Source of the DNA: Actinomadura chibensis NBRC 106107
GTDB lineage: Bacteria > Actinomycetota > Actinomycetes > Streptosporangiales > Streptosporangiaceae
Length of the DNA stretch: 42,030 nucleotides
Direction of reading: 5' to 3'
NCBI RefSeq assembly: GCF_001552135.1
Contig: NZ_BCQP01000084.1
Coordinates: forward strand, 1 to 42,030
The notes beneath the pieces are model-generated. The model saw only the letters and a program-made list of their open reading frames with translations. It was not told the DNA's origin and made no database searches. The position numbers and the translations under genes were made by a program. Within the stretch, counting starts at the first letter, position 1, and each line of letters begins with the position of its first letter. Shown piece after piece: positions 31,604 to 40,369 of the stretch.

Positions 31604-32696
31604 TCACTCCGACCGGAGCCGGTACGCCTTCGGCAGCCGCATGCCGCGCTCGGCCATGATCCGGCGCACGCGGTCCGGATAGTCGGTGATGACGCCGTCC
31701 ACGCCGAGGTCCATGAGGGCCTCGACGGTGGCGGGGTCGTCGCAGGTCCAGGGAATGACCTTCAGGCCCCGGCGGTGCGCCTCGGCCACCATGGTCCGGT
31801 CGGGGTAGAAGCGGAATCCCGGGTCGCCGATCTTCCCGTTCTGCGGGAAGCCGTAGTTGGGGGAGAGCGCGGTGACGCCCGGAACGGCGGCGGCCGTCCG
31901 CACGAAGTCGCCGCCGAAGTCGTCGGCGTCCAGACCGCCGAGCCACAGCGACGCGCCGGGCTTGCCGACCTGGAGGAAGTCGTAGTTCGTCAGCGCCACC
32001 AGCGGCCAACGCGGCGCGAGCCGGTGCATGGCCTTCAGCGCGCCCCAGTCGAACGACTGGATGGTGACCTGGCGCTCGATGCCGGACGCGCGGATCTCCT
32101 CGAACACCCGGCGGACGAACAGTTCGCGCGGCGCGGTCTGCTCGGGCGCGCCCGCCTCGACCTTGGTCTCGATATTCAGCTTGATCTGCTTGGCGCGGTA
32201 GCGCTTGACGAGATTCAGGACGTCCTTGAGCTCGACCATCCGGAAACCGTGGACGACTTCCTGCTCGGGGAAACCGGGCAGTTGCTGATAACCGCAGTCC
32301 ATGGTCTTGATCTGGGCCAGCGTCAGGTCCTTGATGTACTTCCCGACATATGTCATACAGAGGGTCACCGGCCTTGACCGGCCCGGTGTCGCGGCATTTC
32401 TGCGCGCTTATCTGCCGGTCGTGGTTGACGACGACCTTCTGGTCCTTGGTGACGTGCGTGTCCAGCTCCAGGGTGGTGACGCCCAGGCGCATGGCCTTCC
32501 CGAACCCCTCCAGCGATTCCTCGGTGGTCAGCCCGAGCCCGCCACGGTGGGCTTGCAGGTCGAAATGGGTCTTCTGCGGCGGCACCCCGGCACCCCCGGG
32601 CCCCGCCGCGAAGGCGGCGACCGGCGCGACCGCCGTCGCCCCAAGGGCCAGAGCGGACACACACGTCAGTCTCGTCAGCGCATGGCGCACGGACAT
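31604..32696 (-). pseudogene. Secreted glycerophosphodiester phosphodiesterase with a frameshift
   Basis: The start ATG at 32696 follows GGAGGT and begins a signal peptide (LTCVSALALGATAVAPVAAFA). The first frame carries the catalytic GDPD motifs (LQAHRGG, ESLEGF, TLELDTHVTKDQ, NHDRQI) and then loses sense after DPLY. From about 32353 the neighbouring frame continues the family sequence (TYVGKYIKDL, LNIETKVEAG, TIQSFDWGALK, VIPWTCDDPATVEALMDLGVDGVITDYPDRVR) to the stop at 31604. Skipping one base at about 32354 restores DPLY-TYVGKYIKDL without loss, so a single-base insertion separates the halves. Either a sequencing error or a recently broken gene. The intact enzyme would release glycerol-3-phosphate from phospholipid or teichoic-acid head groups. 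Confidence 0.85.
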
Positions 32697-32880
32697 CGGA
32701 ACCTCCATATTTCCCGATCAGCCCCACGACGCTAGAACGATCACCACGGCCCATAGTTGACGCAGCGTGATCGCCCCATGAATGTTCACGAAACCCGCGG
32801 ACACCCCGCACGGGCCGTCGAGGACGGGCGGGTACTCAATCCGCGCAGGCCCTAGACTTCGGCGAAAAAGGGGAGGACGG

Positions 32881-34041
32881 ATGGGACAGCCGACGACCGC
32901 CGAACTGTCGAAGGACCTCGGCGGATTCGCCCTGTGGCCGGACAACGTTTTCTGGTCTTTCCAGTTCCTCCGCCTCGCGGGCCAGGCGTATGCGGGAGGC
33001 GCGGACTTCACCGAGTGCTATCTCGCCGTCCGGGACGTCCAAGCCGGTGATGTGGACACCTGGCACGCACGTTTCACCGCGCTGGCCACCGACCTTGAGC
33101 GGCGGGCGGAGCGCGAGGCGGCCGAAGGCCATCCGGTGTCGGCCCGGGACAGTTGGCTGCGCGCGAGCAATTACTACCGCGCGGGCGCGTTCTTCTATCC
33201 CGTCCCCGACCCGCGGCACGCGGCGGCGATCGAGGCCCGGCGGCGCTGTTTCCTCGCGTACGCGGAACACGCCGACCACGAGATCGAGCGGGTCGAAGTG
33301 CCGTACGGCGACGAGACCCTGCCGGGCTACCGGTTCGCGCCGTCCGCCGACGTGCCGCGCCCGACGCCCGCGCTGGTGATCTTCGGCGGCGCGGACGCGG
33401 TGGCCGAGGAGATGTACATCTTCCTCGGCAGGGCGCTGACCGAGCGGGGGTTCACCGTCCTCGCGATCGACGGGCCGGGCCAGGGCGAGGCGCTGCGGCG
33501 CGGCATGCTCGCCCGGCACGACACCGAGGTCCCGGTGGGCGCCGCCGTGGACTGGCTGCAAGCGCGTCCGGGCGTCGACCCGGAGCGGATCGGTGTGGTC
33601 GGGCAGAGCCTCGGCGGCTACTACGCGCCGCGCGCCGCCGCCTTCGACCCCCGGTTGAAGGCGTGCGTCGTCTGGGGCGCGTGCTATGCCGTCCCGATGC
33701 CGGACGCGGTCCCGCCGGACGACCCGACGTTCACCCACCGCCTCGAACACGAAAAGGCCATCTTCGGCGGGGAGACCCTGGAAGAGGTCAAAAAACGGGT
33801 CGCGCCGTTCACCCTGGAAGGGGTGGCCGAGCGCATCGGCTGCCCGATCCTCATCCTGCACGGCGAGTCCGACACGCTCATCCCGCTGGAGGACGCCCGC
33901 CGCCTGCACCGCGAGGTCCCCCACGACGACAAGCGGCTCATCATCTACCCCTCGGGCCAACCGGGGTGCACGCATTGCCAGGTGGACGCGCTGTCCGTCG
34001 TCCACCACGACATCGGCGACTGGCTGGAGCGCGTCCTCTGA
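32881..34041 (+). CDS. Alpha/beta hydrolase (FrsA/DUF1100-like)
   Basis: 386 residues from ATG 32881, supported by GGGAGGA just upstream; an earlier in-frame ATG gives a basic leader with no homology. The N-terminal helical region (about 1-140) precedes the hydrolase fold. The catalytic triad is Ser243 in GVVGQSLGGYY, Asp331 in HGESDTLIPL and His365 in GCTHCQV. Layout and spacing resemble 2,6-dihydroxypseudooxynicotine hydrolase and FrsA-like C-C or ester hydrolases. Substrate unknown. Related to the hydrolase at 34754-35965. Divergent from the GDPD gene. Confidence 0.88.
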   Translation: MGQPTTAELSKDLGGFALWPDNVFWSFQFLRLAGQAYAGGADFTECYLAVRDVQAGDVDTWHARFTALATDLERRAEREAAEGHPVSARDSWLRASNYYRAGAFFYPVPDPRHAAAIEARRRCFLAYAEHADHEIERVEVPYGDETLPGYRFAPSADVPRPTPALVIFGGADAVAEEMYIFLGRALTERGFTVLAIDGPGQGEALRRGMLARHDTEVPVGAAVDWLQARPGVDPERIGVVGQSLGGYYAPRAAAFDPRLKACVVWGACYAVPMPDAVPPDDPTFTHRLEHEKAIFGGETLEEVKKRVAPFTLEGVAERIGCPILILHGESDTLIPLEDARRLHREVPHDDKRLIIYPSGQPGCTHCQVDALSVVHHDIGDWLERVL

Positions 34042-34056
34042 ACGGACGCCGCTCGA

Positions 34057-34569
34057 TCAGTCCGGGGCGAGTTCACGGCGGGAGTGGGCGGCGAAGGCGT
34101 CGATGGCGCGATTCAGCGGCTCCTGCTCCGCCGCGGGCGCGGGGCTCAGCGGAACGCCAGCGAGGAACGCCTCCCGCAGCCGGGCGCTGATCCGCCGGGT
34201 CAGCTCCGAGACCTGTTTCGCGGCCGCGATGGCCTCCTCCGAGCCGACGATCTCGACCCTCGCGTGCGCCTGGTTGAACGCCGTGACCAGCTCGTTGGCC
34301 TCATTGATCATGTTGACCGCCTCGTCTCCCGCCGGAATGCCGTGCGAGAACCGGATGGCCGATATCGCCAGGAAGCGGGCGTCGGAATAGGCGATGTCCA
34401 GGAAATGGGAGTAGGCGTCCGTGCGCTCTCGCATCCGGCTCATGCCGCGCTCGTGAGCGAGCTTCCGCCTATCCGCCCGGCTTGCCGTGAACGCGGTGAG
34501 CGAAGCGCCCCCGAACGCGCCGAGCAGCGTCGACCCGGCCGTGATGAGGTTCGTCCAGGGAAACGACAT
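34057..34569 (-). CDS. Small membrane protein of unknown function
   Basis: 170 residues from the ATG at 34569; GTG 34578 and in-frame starts further upstream are possible because no clear ribosome-binding site marks the start. One N-terminal hydrophobic segment (LITAGSTLLGAFGGASLTAFTA) is followed by a basic, helical cytoplasmic part with possible coiled-coil (RKLAHERGMSRMRERTDAYSHFLDIAYSDARF, then EANELVTAFNQAHARVEIVG). This layout is common among uncharacterised actinobacterial proteins. It sits between two related alpha/beta hydrolase genes and on the opposite strand. Confidence 0.65.
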   Translation of the reverse strand: MSFPWTNLITAGSTLLGAFGGASLTAFTASRADRRKLAHERGMSRMRERTDAYSHFLDIAYSDARFLAISAIRFSHGIPAGDEAVNMINEANELVTAFNQAHARVEIVGSEEAIAAAKQVSELTRRISARLREAFLAGVPLSPAPAAEQEPLNRAIDAFAAHSRRELAPD

Positions 34570-34753
34570 GAGCAGCACAATGCCATATGTCCACCACGTC
34601 CGCACGGGCGCTTGATCTCGCCATAGATCCCCATCCGTGCGATTGCTCGGAAAAGGACGCGGGCGGTTCCTCGGGGTTCGCCTAGGGGTCGGCCCTAGGG
34701 ACATCGCGGAGCCGCGGACCGACGATGGGAGTCCTTCGAGCGAAAGGGTTTCC

Positions 34754-35965
34754 GTGAATACCAGGCGATCTGACTTCTTCACCGATCCGGGGATGAACTC
34801 GATGGCGCGGGCGATGCTCGGACGCGTCCATACCGGCGCGGCGGACGCCGGCGAGGCGCTGGCGACGTTCGACCGCGTCACTGACGGCGACGCCGCGTCG
34901 TGGGCGCGCGAATGGGAGGCGACGGCCGACCGCGTCGCCGCGATCGGCGCCGACTGCCTGCGCCGCGGCCACCCGGTCAGCGGCCGCGACGCCCTGCTGC
35001 GCGCCGCGACGTACTACACGGCGTGCGTGGTGACGGCCGACGGGTGCGCGGAGCCCGAGACCGTCAGGGCGCGGACGTTCGCCGCCCACCGCCGGTGCTG
35101 GGAGCGGTACCTCGGCCTGCTGGCCGACCCGCCCGAGCGCCTCGACGTCCCGTACGAGGGCACGACGATGCCCGGCTGGTTCTTCGCCGCGCCCGGCGAC
35201 GGCCCGAAGCCGACGCTGGTCGCGGTCAACGGCGCGGACGGCGCGCTCAGCTTCCTGTGGCCCGGCCACGGCTCCCAGGCGGCGGTGCGCGGCTACAACG
35301 TCCTGCTGTTCGACGGTCCGGGCCAGCAGCGCATGCTGTTCGAACGGGGCATCCCGTTCCGTCCCGACTGGGAGCACGTCGTCCGGCCGGTCGTCGACGA
35401 GGCGCTGCGCCGCCCGGACGTCGACCCGGGCCGACTCGTCCTCTATGCCGTCAGCCAGGGCGGCTACTGGGGCCCGCGCGCGCTGGCGTTCGAGCACCGG
35501 TTCGCGGCGGCGGTCATAGACGGCGGGGTGGTCGACGTGTCCGCGGCGTGGGGCGCCCTCCTGTCGCCCGAGCTGAAAGCGATGCTCGACAACGGGGAGC
35601 GCGACAAGTTCAACGCGGCGATCGACCTCGTCCCGGCCGACCTCAAGCGGGTCATCGCCTGGCGCGCCAAGCCGTACGGCTGTCCGACCGTCTACGACAC
35701 CTACCGCGAGGTCGAGCGCTACCGGATCACGCCGGAGCTCGCCGCGCGGATCACCACGCCGATGCTGATCGCCGACCCCGACGACGAGCGGTACTTCACC
35801 GGTCAGCCCGAACGCCTGTACGAGATGGTGCGCGGTGAGAAGGCGCTCGTCCGCTTCACCGAGGCCGAAGGGGCGGCCGGGCACTGCGAGCCGATGGCAC
35901 GGGCCCTCGCCGCGCAGCGCTTCTTCGACTTCCTCGACGGTCACGTCGGACTCACCGGCTCCTGA
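34754..35965 (+). CDS. Alpha/beta hydrolase, paralogue of the 32881 gene
   Basis: 403 residues from GTG 34754 with AAGGG five bases upstream; the longer frame from 34637 has no conserved sequence. N-terminal helical cap (MARAMLGRVHTG, ATFDRVTDGDAASWAREWEATADR), then the hydrolase fold with nucleophile Ser234 in LYAVSQGGYWG, an acid in ADPDDERYF and His in AAGHCEP. The nucleophile elbow is AVSQGG, slightly different from the GQSLGG of its neighbour. Same FrsA-like architecture, so the two may derive from duplication. Substrate unknown. Confidence 0.87.
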   Translation: MNTRRSDFFTDPGMNSMARAMLGRVHTGAADAGEALATFDRVTDGDAASWAREWEATADRVAAIGADCLRRGHPVSGRDALLRAATYYTACVVTADGCAEPETVRARTFAAHRRCWERYLGLLADPPERLDVPYEGTTMPGWFFAAPGDGPKPTLVAVNGADGALSFLWPGHGSQAAVRGYNVLLFDGPGQQRMLFERGIPFRPDWEHVVRPVVDEALRRPDVDPGRLVLYAVSQGGYWGPRALAFEHRFAAAVIDGGVVDVSAAWGALLSPELKAMLDNGERDKFNAAIDLVPADLKRVIAWRAKPYGCPTVYDTYREVERYRITPELAARITTPMLIADPDDERYFTGQPERLYEMVRGEKALVRFTEAEGAAGHCEPMARALAAQRFFDFLDGHVGLTGS

Positions 35966-36031
35966 CCCCGCGCCGGGCGGTGTCCCTCGTAGTATCGGCG
36001 GCAGCGCACGCGGTCGGGGGAGAGAGCCGGG

Positions 36032-38671
36032 GTGGACGCCGAGCTGGTCGGTCGGCGGCGCGAACTGAGCGCCGTCGCGGCGGCGTTCGCGGACGCGGCG
36101 GACGGCCGTCCGCGGGTCGTGTCGATCGAGGGGGACGGCGGCGCGGGCAAGACGGCCCTGGCCAGACGGTCGCTCGCCGACCTCGACGTCGCACACCGCG
36201 CCGTCGTCCTGACCGGGGACGAGCTGACCGCGGCGGTCCCGTTCGGCGCGCTCGGGCCGCTGGTCGACGTCCCGTCCGGGACGACGGCGGTCGAGGCGGC
36301 CCGCCTGGTGATCGGCCGCCTGGCGGAGCTGGCCGACGCCGGACTCCTGGTGGTGCTCGTCGACGACCTCCACTGGGTCGACCCGGCGTCCCGCCGGGCG
36401 CTGGCCATCGCCGCCCGACGGCTCGAACACGAGACGGTGGCGATCGTCGCCACGGCGCGTCCGGAGCACGGCGGCGCCGACGACGGCTGGGCGCGGCTGC
36501 GCGACGACGCGGGCCGCTGCGTCCGGTGCCGCGTCGGCGGGCTCACCGCCGCCGACGTCGCCGCGCTCGCCGCCCGGCGCGGCACGCCGCTGACCTCCGT
36601 CGCGGCGCGGCGGCTCACCGAGCACACCGGCGGGAACGCCCTCTACGTCACGACGCTCCTGGCCGACGTGCCGGCGGAGGCGCTCAATCGTCCGGGCGAG
36701 GAGCTGCCCGTACCGGCCGGCCTGTCGGCGGTGGTCGCCGCGAGGTTCGCCGGGCTGGACGCCGCCCCGGCGGCGCTGCTGGGCGCGCTCGCCGTGCTGG
36801 CCCGTCCGGCGCCGCTGCCGCAGGTCGCGGAGGTGGCCGACCGCGCGGACCCGGCGGCGGCCGTCGACCGCCTGCTCGCGACGCGCTGGGTGGACTGGCT
36901 ACCGGGCGGGACGGGCCCGGTGCGGCTCGCGTTCGTCCACCCGCTGATCCGCCAGGCCGTCTACGACACCCTGCCGTTGGACGTCCGCCGCCGCCTGCAC
37001 CTCGCCGCGGCGCGCGTCAGCGACCGGCGCGGCGAACTCGCCCACCGCGTCGCGGCGGCCGACCGCGTCGACGAGGCGCTGGCCGCCGAACTCGAAGCGG
37101 AGGCCGGTTCGGCGTCCGCACCCGCCGACGCCGGAGCCGCCGCGCGGATGCTGCGCTGGGCCGCCGACCTGACGCCGGAGCGCGCGGCCCGCGAGCGGCG
37201 CCTCCTCGCCGCCGCCCGGCTGGCCGCCGACGCCGCCGACCCGGCGCTGGACGACCTGGTCCCGGCCGTCGCCGCCTGCGCGGACGGCCCGGCGCGCGAC
37301 CTCGTCCTCGGCACGGCCGCCTGGCGGGCCGGCGACTCGGGCGAGGCGATCGACCGGCTGCGGCGCGCCGCGACCGGCGCCGACGTCGCCGTCGAGGCGC
37401 TGGTCCGGCTGGCGGACGCGTTCGTCGTCCTCGGCCACGGGCAGGCGGCGGTCGACGCGGCGTCCGACGCGCTGGACCGCGGGCCGTCCGACGAGCGGAC
37501 GCGGCTGCGGGCCTGGGCGAGCCGCGCCCTCGGCGTCGCCTCCCGCGACGGGGCGGTCGCGGGGCTGGAGGTCCTGCGCGACCTTCTGCCGTCCCGCCCG
37601 GACGAGTGCGCACCGGCGGAGAGCGGGCTCCTCGCCCTCCGCGGGCTCCTCGGCTGGTTCGCCCTGCGTCCCACGGCCGCCCTCGACGACCTCGCCGCCG
37701 TCCTGGCGCGACCGGCGACCACGCTGGAACGGCGCGGCCGCGCGCAGCTCGACGTGGCGCAGTGCCAGTACGTCCTCGGCCGCTGGGACGAGGCGACGGT
37801 GCACGCGCGGCTCGTCCTGGAACTGTCCGACGGCGAGCGCGACGCGGGCGTCGCCCACCAGGTGCTGGCCGGGATCGCAGCCGGACGGGGCGACTGGCAC
37901 GCGGCGGCCGTCCACCTCGCCGCGGCACGGCGGCTCGCCGCGACGTTCGGCACCCCGGAACTCGCCCTCGCCGCCCGCCTCGCCGCCTTCGCCGTCGCGC
38001 GGGCGCGCGGAGCGCACGCCGAGATCGCGGCGCTGGTCTCGACGGCCGACGCCGTGGCGCCGCCCGTCCTGTCGACGCTGTCGGTGTACCACCCCGGCGC
38101 GTCCGCGCACATCGAGGCGGGCGATCTCGACGTCGCCGTCCGGCTGGCCGACCGCCTCGCCGCCGCCGCCGAGCGCCGCCGCGTCGACGTGTCCGCCCAG
38201 GTGGCGGACCTGCGCGGCCGCGCCGCCGCCCGGCGCGGCGACCCGGCGGCGGCCGACCGGCACCTCGCCGCCGCCGCCGACGCGATCACCGCGGACACGC
38301 CCGTCCTCATCGCCGCCGGGATCCACCTGGCCCGCGGACGGCTCCTGCGGGCCCGCGGCCGCCGCCACGACGCGATCACCGCGCTCGCCGAGGCCCGCAC
38401 GATCTACGAGAACCTCGGCGCCCGCCCCTACCTGGACCGCGTCGACGCCGAACTGACCGACGCGGGCCTGTCACGCCCGTCCCGCCGCCGCTCGCCCCTC
38501 GACCTCACGCCCCGCGAACAGGACGTCGTCACCCTCGCCGTCCGCGGCCGCTCGAACAAGGAGATCGCCGCCGAACTCTTCGTCAGCGAAAAGGCCGTCG
38601 AATACCACCTGCGCAACACCTACGCCAAACTAGGCATAACCTCAAAACGCGACCTCCCCACCCACCTCTGA
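36032..38671 (+). CDS. Large ATP-binding LuxR-family regulator (LAL type)
   Basis: 879 residues from GTG 36032 with GGGGGAG upstream. The N-terminal AAA/NB-ARC-like ATPase begins LVGRRRELSAVAAAF, with Walker A GDGGAGKT at 34-41 and Walker B LLVVLVDDLHWVD around 105-117. The middle is an Ala/Leu-rich helical TPR-like region. The LuxR helix-turn-helix is C-terminal (about 823-879: LTPREQDVVTLAVRGRSNKEIAAELFVSEKAVEYHLRNTYAKLGI). LAL proteins are ATP-dependent activators, often of secondary metabolism or sugar use. No biosynthetic cluster adjoins it here, so its targets are unknown. It shows no TTA codon. Confidence 0.93.
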   Translation: MDAELVGRRRELSAVAAAFADAADGRPRVVSIEGDGGAGKTALARRSLADLDVAHRAVVLTGDELTAAVPFGALGPLVDVPSGTTAVEAARLVIGRLAELADAGLLVVLVDDLHWVDPASRRALAIAARRLEHETVAIVATARPEHGGADDGWARLRDDAGRCVRCRVGGLTAADVAALAARRGTPLTSVAARRLTEHTGGNALYVTTLLADVPAEALNRPGEELPVPAGLSAVVAARFAGLDAAPAALLGALAVLARPAPLPQVAEVADRADPAAAVDRLLATRWVDWLPGGTGPVRLAFVHPLIRQAVYDTLPLDVRRRLHLAAARVSDRRGELAHRVAAADRVDEALAAELEAEAGSASAPADAGAAARMLRWAADLTPERAARERRLLAAARLAADAADPALDDLVPAVAACADGPARDLVLGTAAWRAGDSGEAIDRLRRAATGADVAVEALVRLADAFVVLGHGQAAVDAASDALDRGPSDERTRLRAWASRALGVASRDGAVAGLEVLRDLLPSRPDECAPAESGLLALRGLLGWFALRPTAALDDLAAVLARPATTLERRGRAQLDVAQCQYVLGRWDEATVHARLVLELSDGERDAGVAHQVLAGIAAGRGDWHAAAVHLAAARRLAATFGTPELALAARLAAFAVARARGAHAEIAALVSTADAVAPPVLSTLSVYHPGASAHIEAGDLDVAVRLADRLAAAAERRRVDVSAQVADLRGRAAARRGDPAAADRHLAAAADAITADTPVLIAAGIHLARGRLLRARGRRHDAITALAEARTIYENLGARPYLDRVDAELTDAGLSRPSRRRSPLDLTPREQDVVTLAVRGRSNKEIAAELFVSEKAVEYHLRNTYAKLGITSKRDLPTHL

Positions 38672-38762
38672 ACCCACCCGCCGCGGCGTTGGCGTTGAAC
38701 GGCCGCGTCCCCGATACGACACCTGACCGCGACGATTTCCCGGCGCCTTTCGCGGCGCGGCG

Positions 38763-38925
38763 TCACGTGTAGATGGCCGCGATGGCGCGGAGTACGGGGG
38801 GCGGGCCGACTCGGCCGGGTGGACGCCGATGAGCACGTGGTAGGCGAGGCCCTCCGCGAGCGCGACGAGCGCCACGGCCGTCTCCTCGGCATCGGTGGCA
38901 GGCGGGACGCGTGCGGCGTTCAGGA
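38763..38925 (-). pseudogene. Decayed TetR C-terminal fragment
   Basis: On the minus strand the sequence reads ATDAEETAVALVALAEGLAYHVLIGVHPAESAR, which matches the C-terminal ligand domain of TetR regulators (ALxDGLxxHxLLG pattern). A one-base shift then gives PVLRAIAAIYT and a stop at 38763, the usual TetR end. The DNA-binding N-terminus is missing. The fragment lies back to back with an MFS fragment, as if a divergent TetR-MFS pair had been reduced by deletion. Confidence 0.55.
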
Positions 38926-38935
38926 CGCGCGGGCA

Positions 38936-39037
38936 GTGCTCGCGCTGGCGTGCGCGGCGCAGTTCATGGTGGTTCTGGACGTGTCGGTGGTGAACGTCGC
39001 GCTGCCGTCCGTCCAGCGCGACCTGGGGCTCGGGTGA
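38936..39037 (+). pseudogene. Remnant of a DHA2-type MFS transporter N-terminus
   Basis: From GTG 38936 the frame reads VLALACAAQFMVVLDVSVVN and then VALPSVQRDLGLG, the highly conserved first helix of DHA2-family (14-TM) drug exporters, and stops at 39035. Only about 33 residues remain of a roughly 450-residue family. It is adjacent to the TetR fragment and just upstream of the MerR promoter. Confidence 0.75.
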
Positions 39038-39055
39038 GGTGCCTTCGGGTAGGGG

Positions 39056-39087
39056 TTGCAATTGGTACCGGGGTACAGGCTTACCTT
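39056..39087 (+). promoter_or_regulatory. MerR-type promoter with long spacer
   Basis: TTGCAA (39056-39061) and TACCTT (39082-39087) are separated by 20 bases (19 if the -10 is TTACCT). Within the spacer lies the dyad GTACC-GG-GGTAC (39065-39076). This is the architecture used by MerR regulators, which untwist an overlong spacer. Transcription would start at or next to the ATG at 39094, so the mRNA may be leaderless. Confidence 0.7.
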
Positions 39088-39093
39088 CGAGGT

Positions 39094-39462
39094 ATGGAAC
39101 TACAGCAAGTGCGGGGCGACCTCGGGTGGGCGCCGGAGGGGTGCGCGCTGCCGACCGTCGAGCGGCCGCTGCGGGTGGCCGAGTTCGACGCGCTGTTCGC
39201 CGAGGCGGTGACCGCCGTGGAGCCCGCCGGGCCGGGCCGGGTGCGGCTGGTGCTGCGTCCCGACCCGGAGGTGGCCGGACGCGCCGCCGAGCTCGCGGCG
39301 CGTGAGACCGGGTGCTGCTCGTTCTTCACCTTCACGCTGACCGCCACCGGAGGCGCGCTCGCCCTCCAGGCCGGTGTCGACGAACGGCACACCGGGGTGC
39401 TGGACGCGCTGGCCGCCCGCGCACGCGAGCTGAGCGGCGGGGATCCGGGGACGCGGCCGTGA
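39094..39462 (+). CDS. Small protein with conserved CC motif, MerR-operon partner
   Basis: 122 residues. Mixed alpha/beta protein with no signal peptide or membrane segment. The notable feature is a vicinal Cys pair in RETGCCSFFTFTL, suited to binding a soft metal or thiol-reactive compound. The N-terminal part (LPTVERPLRVAEFDALFAEAV) resembles uncharacterised actinobacterial proteins encoded with MerR regulators. It is the first gene under the MerR-type promoter, and its stop overlaps the MerR start (GTGA). Function is not established; metal handling is inferred from the CC motif and the operon. Confidence 0.8.
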   Translation: MELQQVRGDLGWAPEGCALPTVERPLRVAEFDALFAEAVTAVEPAGPGRVRLVLRPDPEVAGRAAELAARETGCCSFFTFTLTATGGALALQAGVDERHTGVLDALAARARELSGGDPGTRP

Positions 39463-39911
39463 CCGGCGGCGCGGACGGCCGGTTGCGCAGCGGCCAGGTC
39501 GCGGCCGCCGCCGGGGTGAACCAGCAGACGCTCCGCTACTACGAGCGGCGCGGCCTGCTGCACGAGCCCGACCGGACGCCGGGCGGGCACCGCCTGTACC
39601 CGGCCGAGGCCGTGACGCTGCTGCGGGTGATCAAGACCGCGCAGCGGCTGGGCTTCACCCTGGACGAGGTCGCCGAACTGCTGGAGGCCGGTACCCGCCG
39701 TCGCGCGGACGCCGGGCTGCGGGACGGCGCCCGCGCCAAGCTCGCCGAGGTCGAAGCCAAGATCACCGACCTCCAGGTCATCGCGGACACGCTCCGCCGG
39801 GCGGTGGACGCCGGATGCGACGACCTGGTCGCCTGCGCCGCCGAGGAGAACTGCCCGCTTCCCTTCGCCGACCTGGCGGCCACCGGCGCGGGGTGCGGGT
39901 GCCGACCGTGA
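39459..39911 (+). CDS. MerR-family regulator with Cys-rich C-terminus
   Basis: 150 residues from GTG 39459. N-terminal winged helix: LRSGQVAAAAGVNQQTLRYYERRGLLHEPDRTPGGHRLYP, then LRVIKTAQRLGFTLDEVAELLEAG and a dimerisation coiled coil. The C-terminal metal loop has Cys in AGCDDLVACAAEENCPLP and a terminal GCGCRP. The NCPLP element parallels the CPLI of Hg-sensing MerR, but the Cys82-equivalent is missing and the spacing of the other Cys differs, so the inducer may not be mercury. It should control its own operon through the dyad at 39065-39076. Confidence 0.9.
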   Translation: MTGGADGRLRSGQVAAAAGVNQQTLRYYERRGLLHEPDRTPGGHRLYPAEAVTLLRVIKTAQRLGFTLDEVAELLEAGTRRRADAGLRDGARAKLAEVEAKITDLQVIADTLRRAVDAGCDDLVACAAEENCPLPFADLAATGAGCGCRP

Positions 39912-39924
39912 AGGGGCCGGGCTC

Positions 39925-40260
39925 ATGACGGCCGTCGTCCGGTCCATCGCCCTGTTCGTGCTGGCCGCGTTCGCTGAGATCGGTGGGGCCTGGCTGGTCT
40001 GGCAGGGTGTTCGCGAGCATCGCGGGTGGGTGTGGGCAGGGGCGGGCGTCATCGCGCTCGGCCTCTACGGGTTCGTGGCCACCCTGCAGCCCGACGCGAA
40101 TTTCGGCCGCATCCTGGCCGCCTATGGCGGTGTCTTCGTCGCGGGTTCGCTGGCCTGGGGAATGGTCGCGGACGGGTTCCGTCCCGACCGCTGGGATATC
40201 GCCGGGGCCCTGATCTGCCTCGTCGGCGTCGCGGTCATCATGTACGCCCCGCGCGCCTGA
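39925..40260 (+). CDS. YnfA/UPF0060 family membrane protein
   Basis: 111 residues with four predicted transmembrane helices: SIALFVLAAFAEIGGAWLVW, WAGAGVIALGLYGFVATLQ, RILAAYGGVFVAGSLAWGMV, and IAGALICLVGVAVIMYAPR. The AEIGGxWL and VATLQPDANFGRxxAAYGGVF motifs define the UPF0060 family, which is similar in size and topology to small multidrug resistance exporters. The third gene of the MerR operon, 13 bases after MerR, it may export the compound or metal sensed by MerR. Transport by this family is not firmly established. Confidence 0.92.
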   Translation: MTAVVRSIALFVLAAFAEIGGAWLVWQGVREHRGWVWAGAGVIALGLYGFVATLQPDANFGRILAAYGGVFVAGSLAWGMVADGFRPDRWDIAGALICLVGVAVIMYAPRA

Positions 40261-40369
40261 GCCGGTCGGCCGATGCGGTGAAACCTCGTCGCCTATCTCA
40301 ATGGGGAGGCGTCGAGGTCCTCCATTTCATCGGGCGGCCGGTACGACGGCCGTGATCACGAGGTGGCTG

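Noticed and set aside
32757..32800. A PHO box or promoter (TTGACG, GTTCACG) between the GDPD and hydrolase genes
   Set aside because: Only one GTTCAC-like half-site is present and no good -10 follows the TTGACG; not enough to call.
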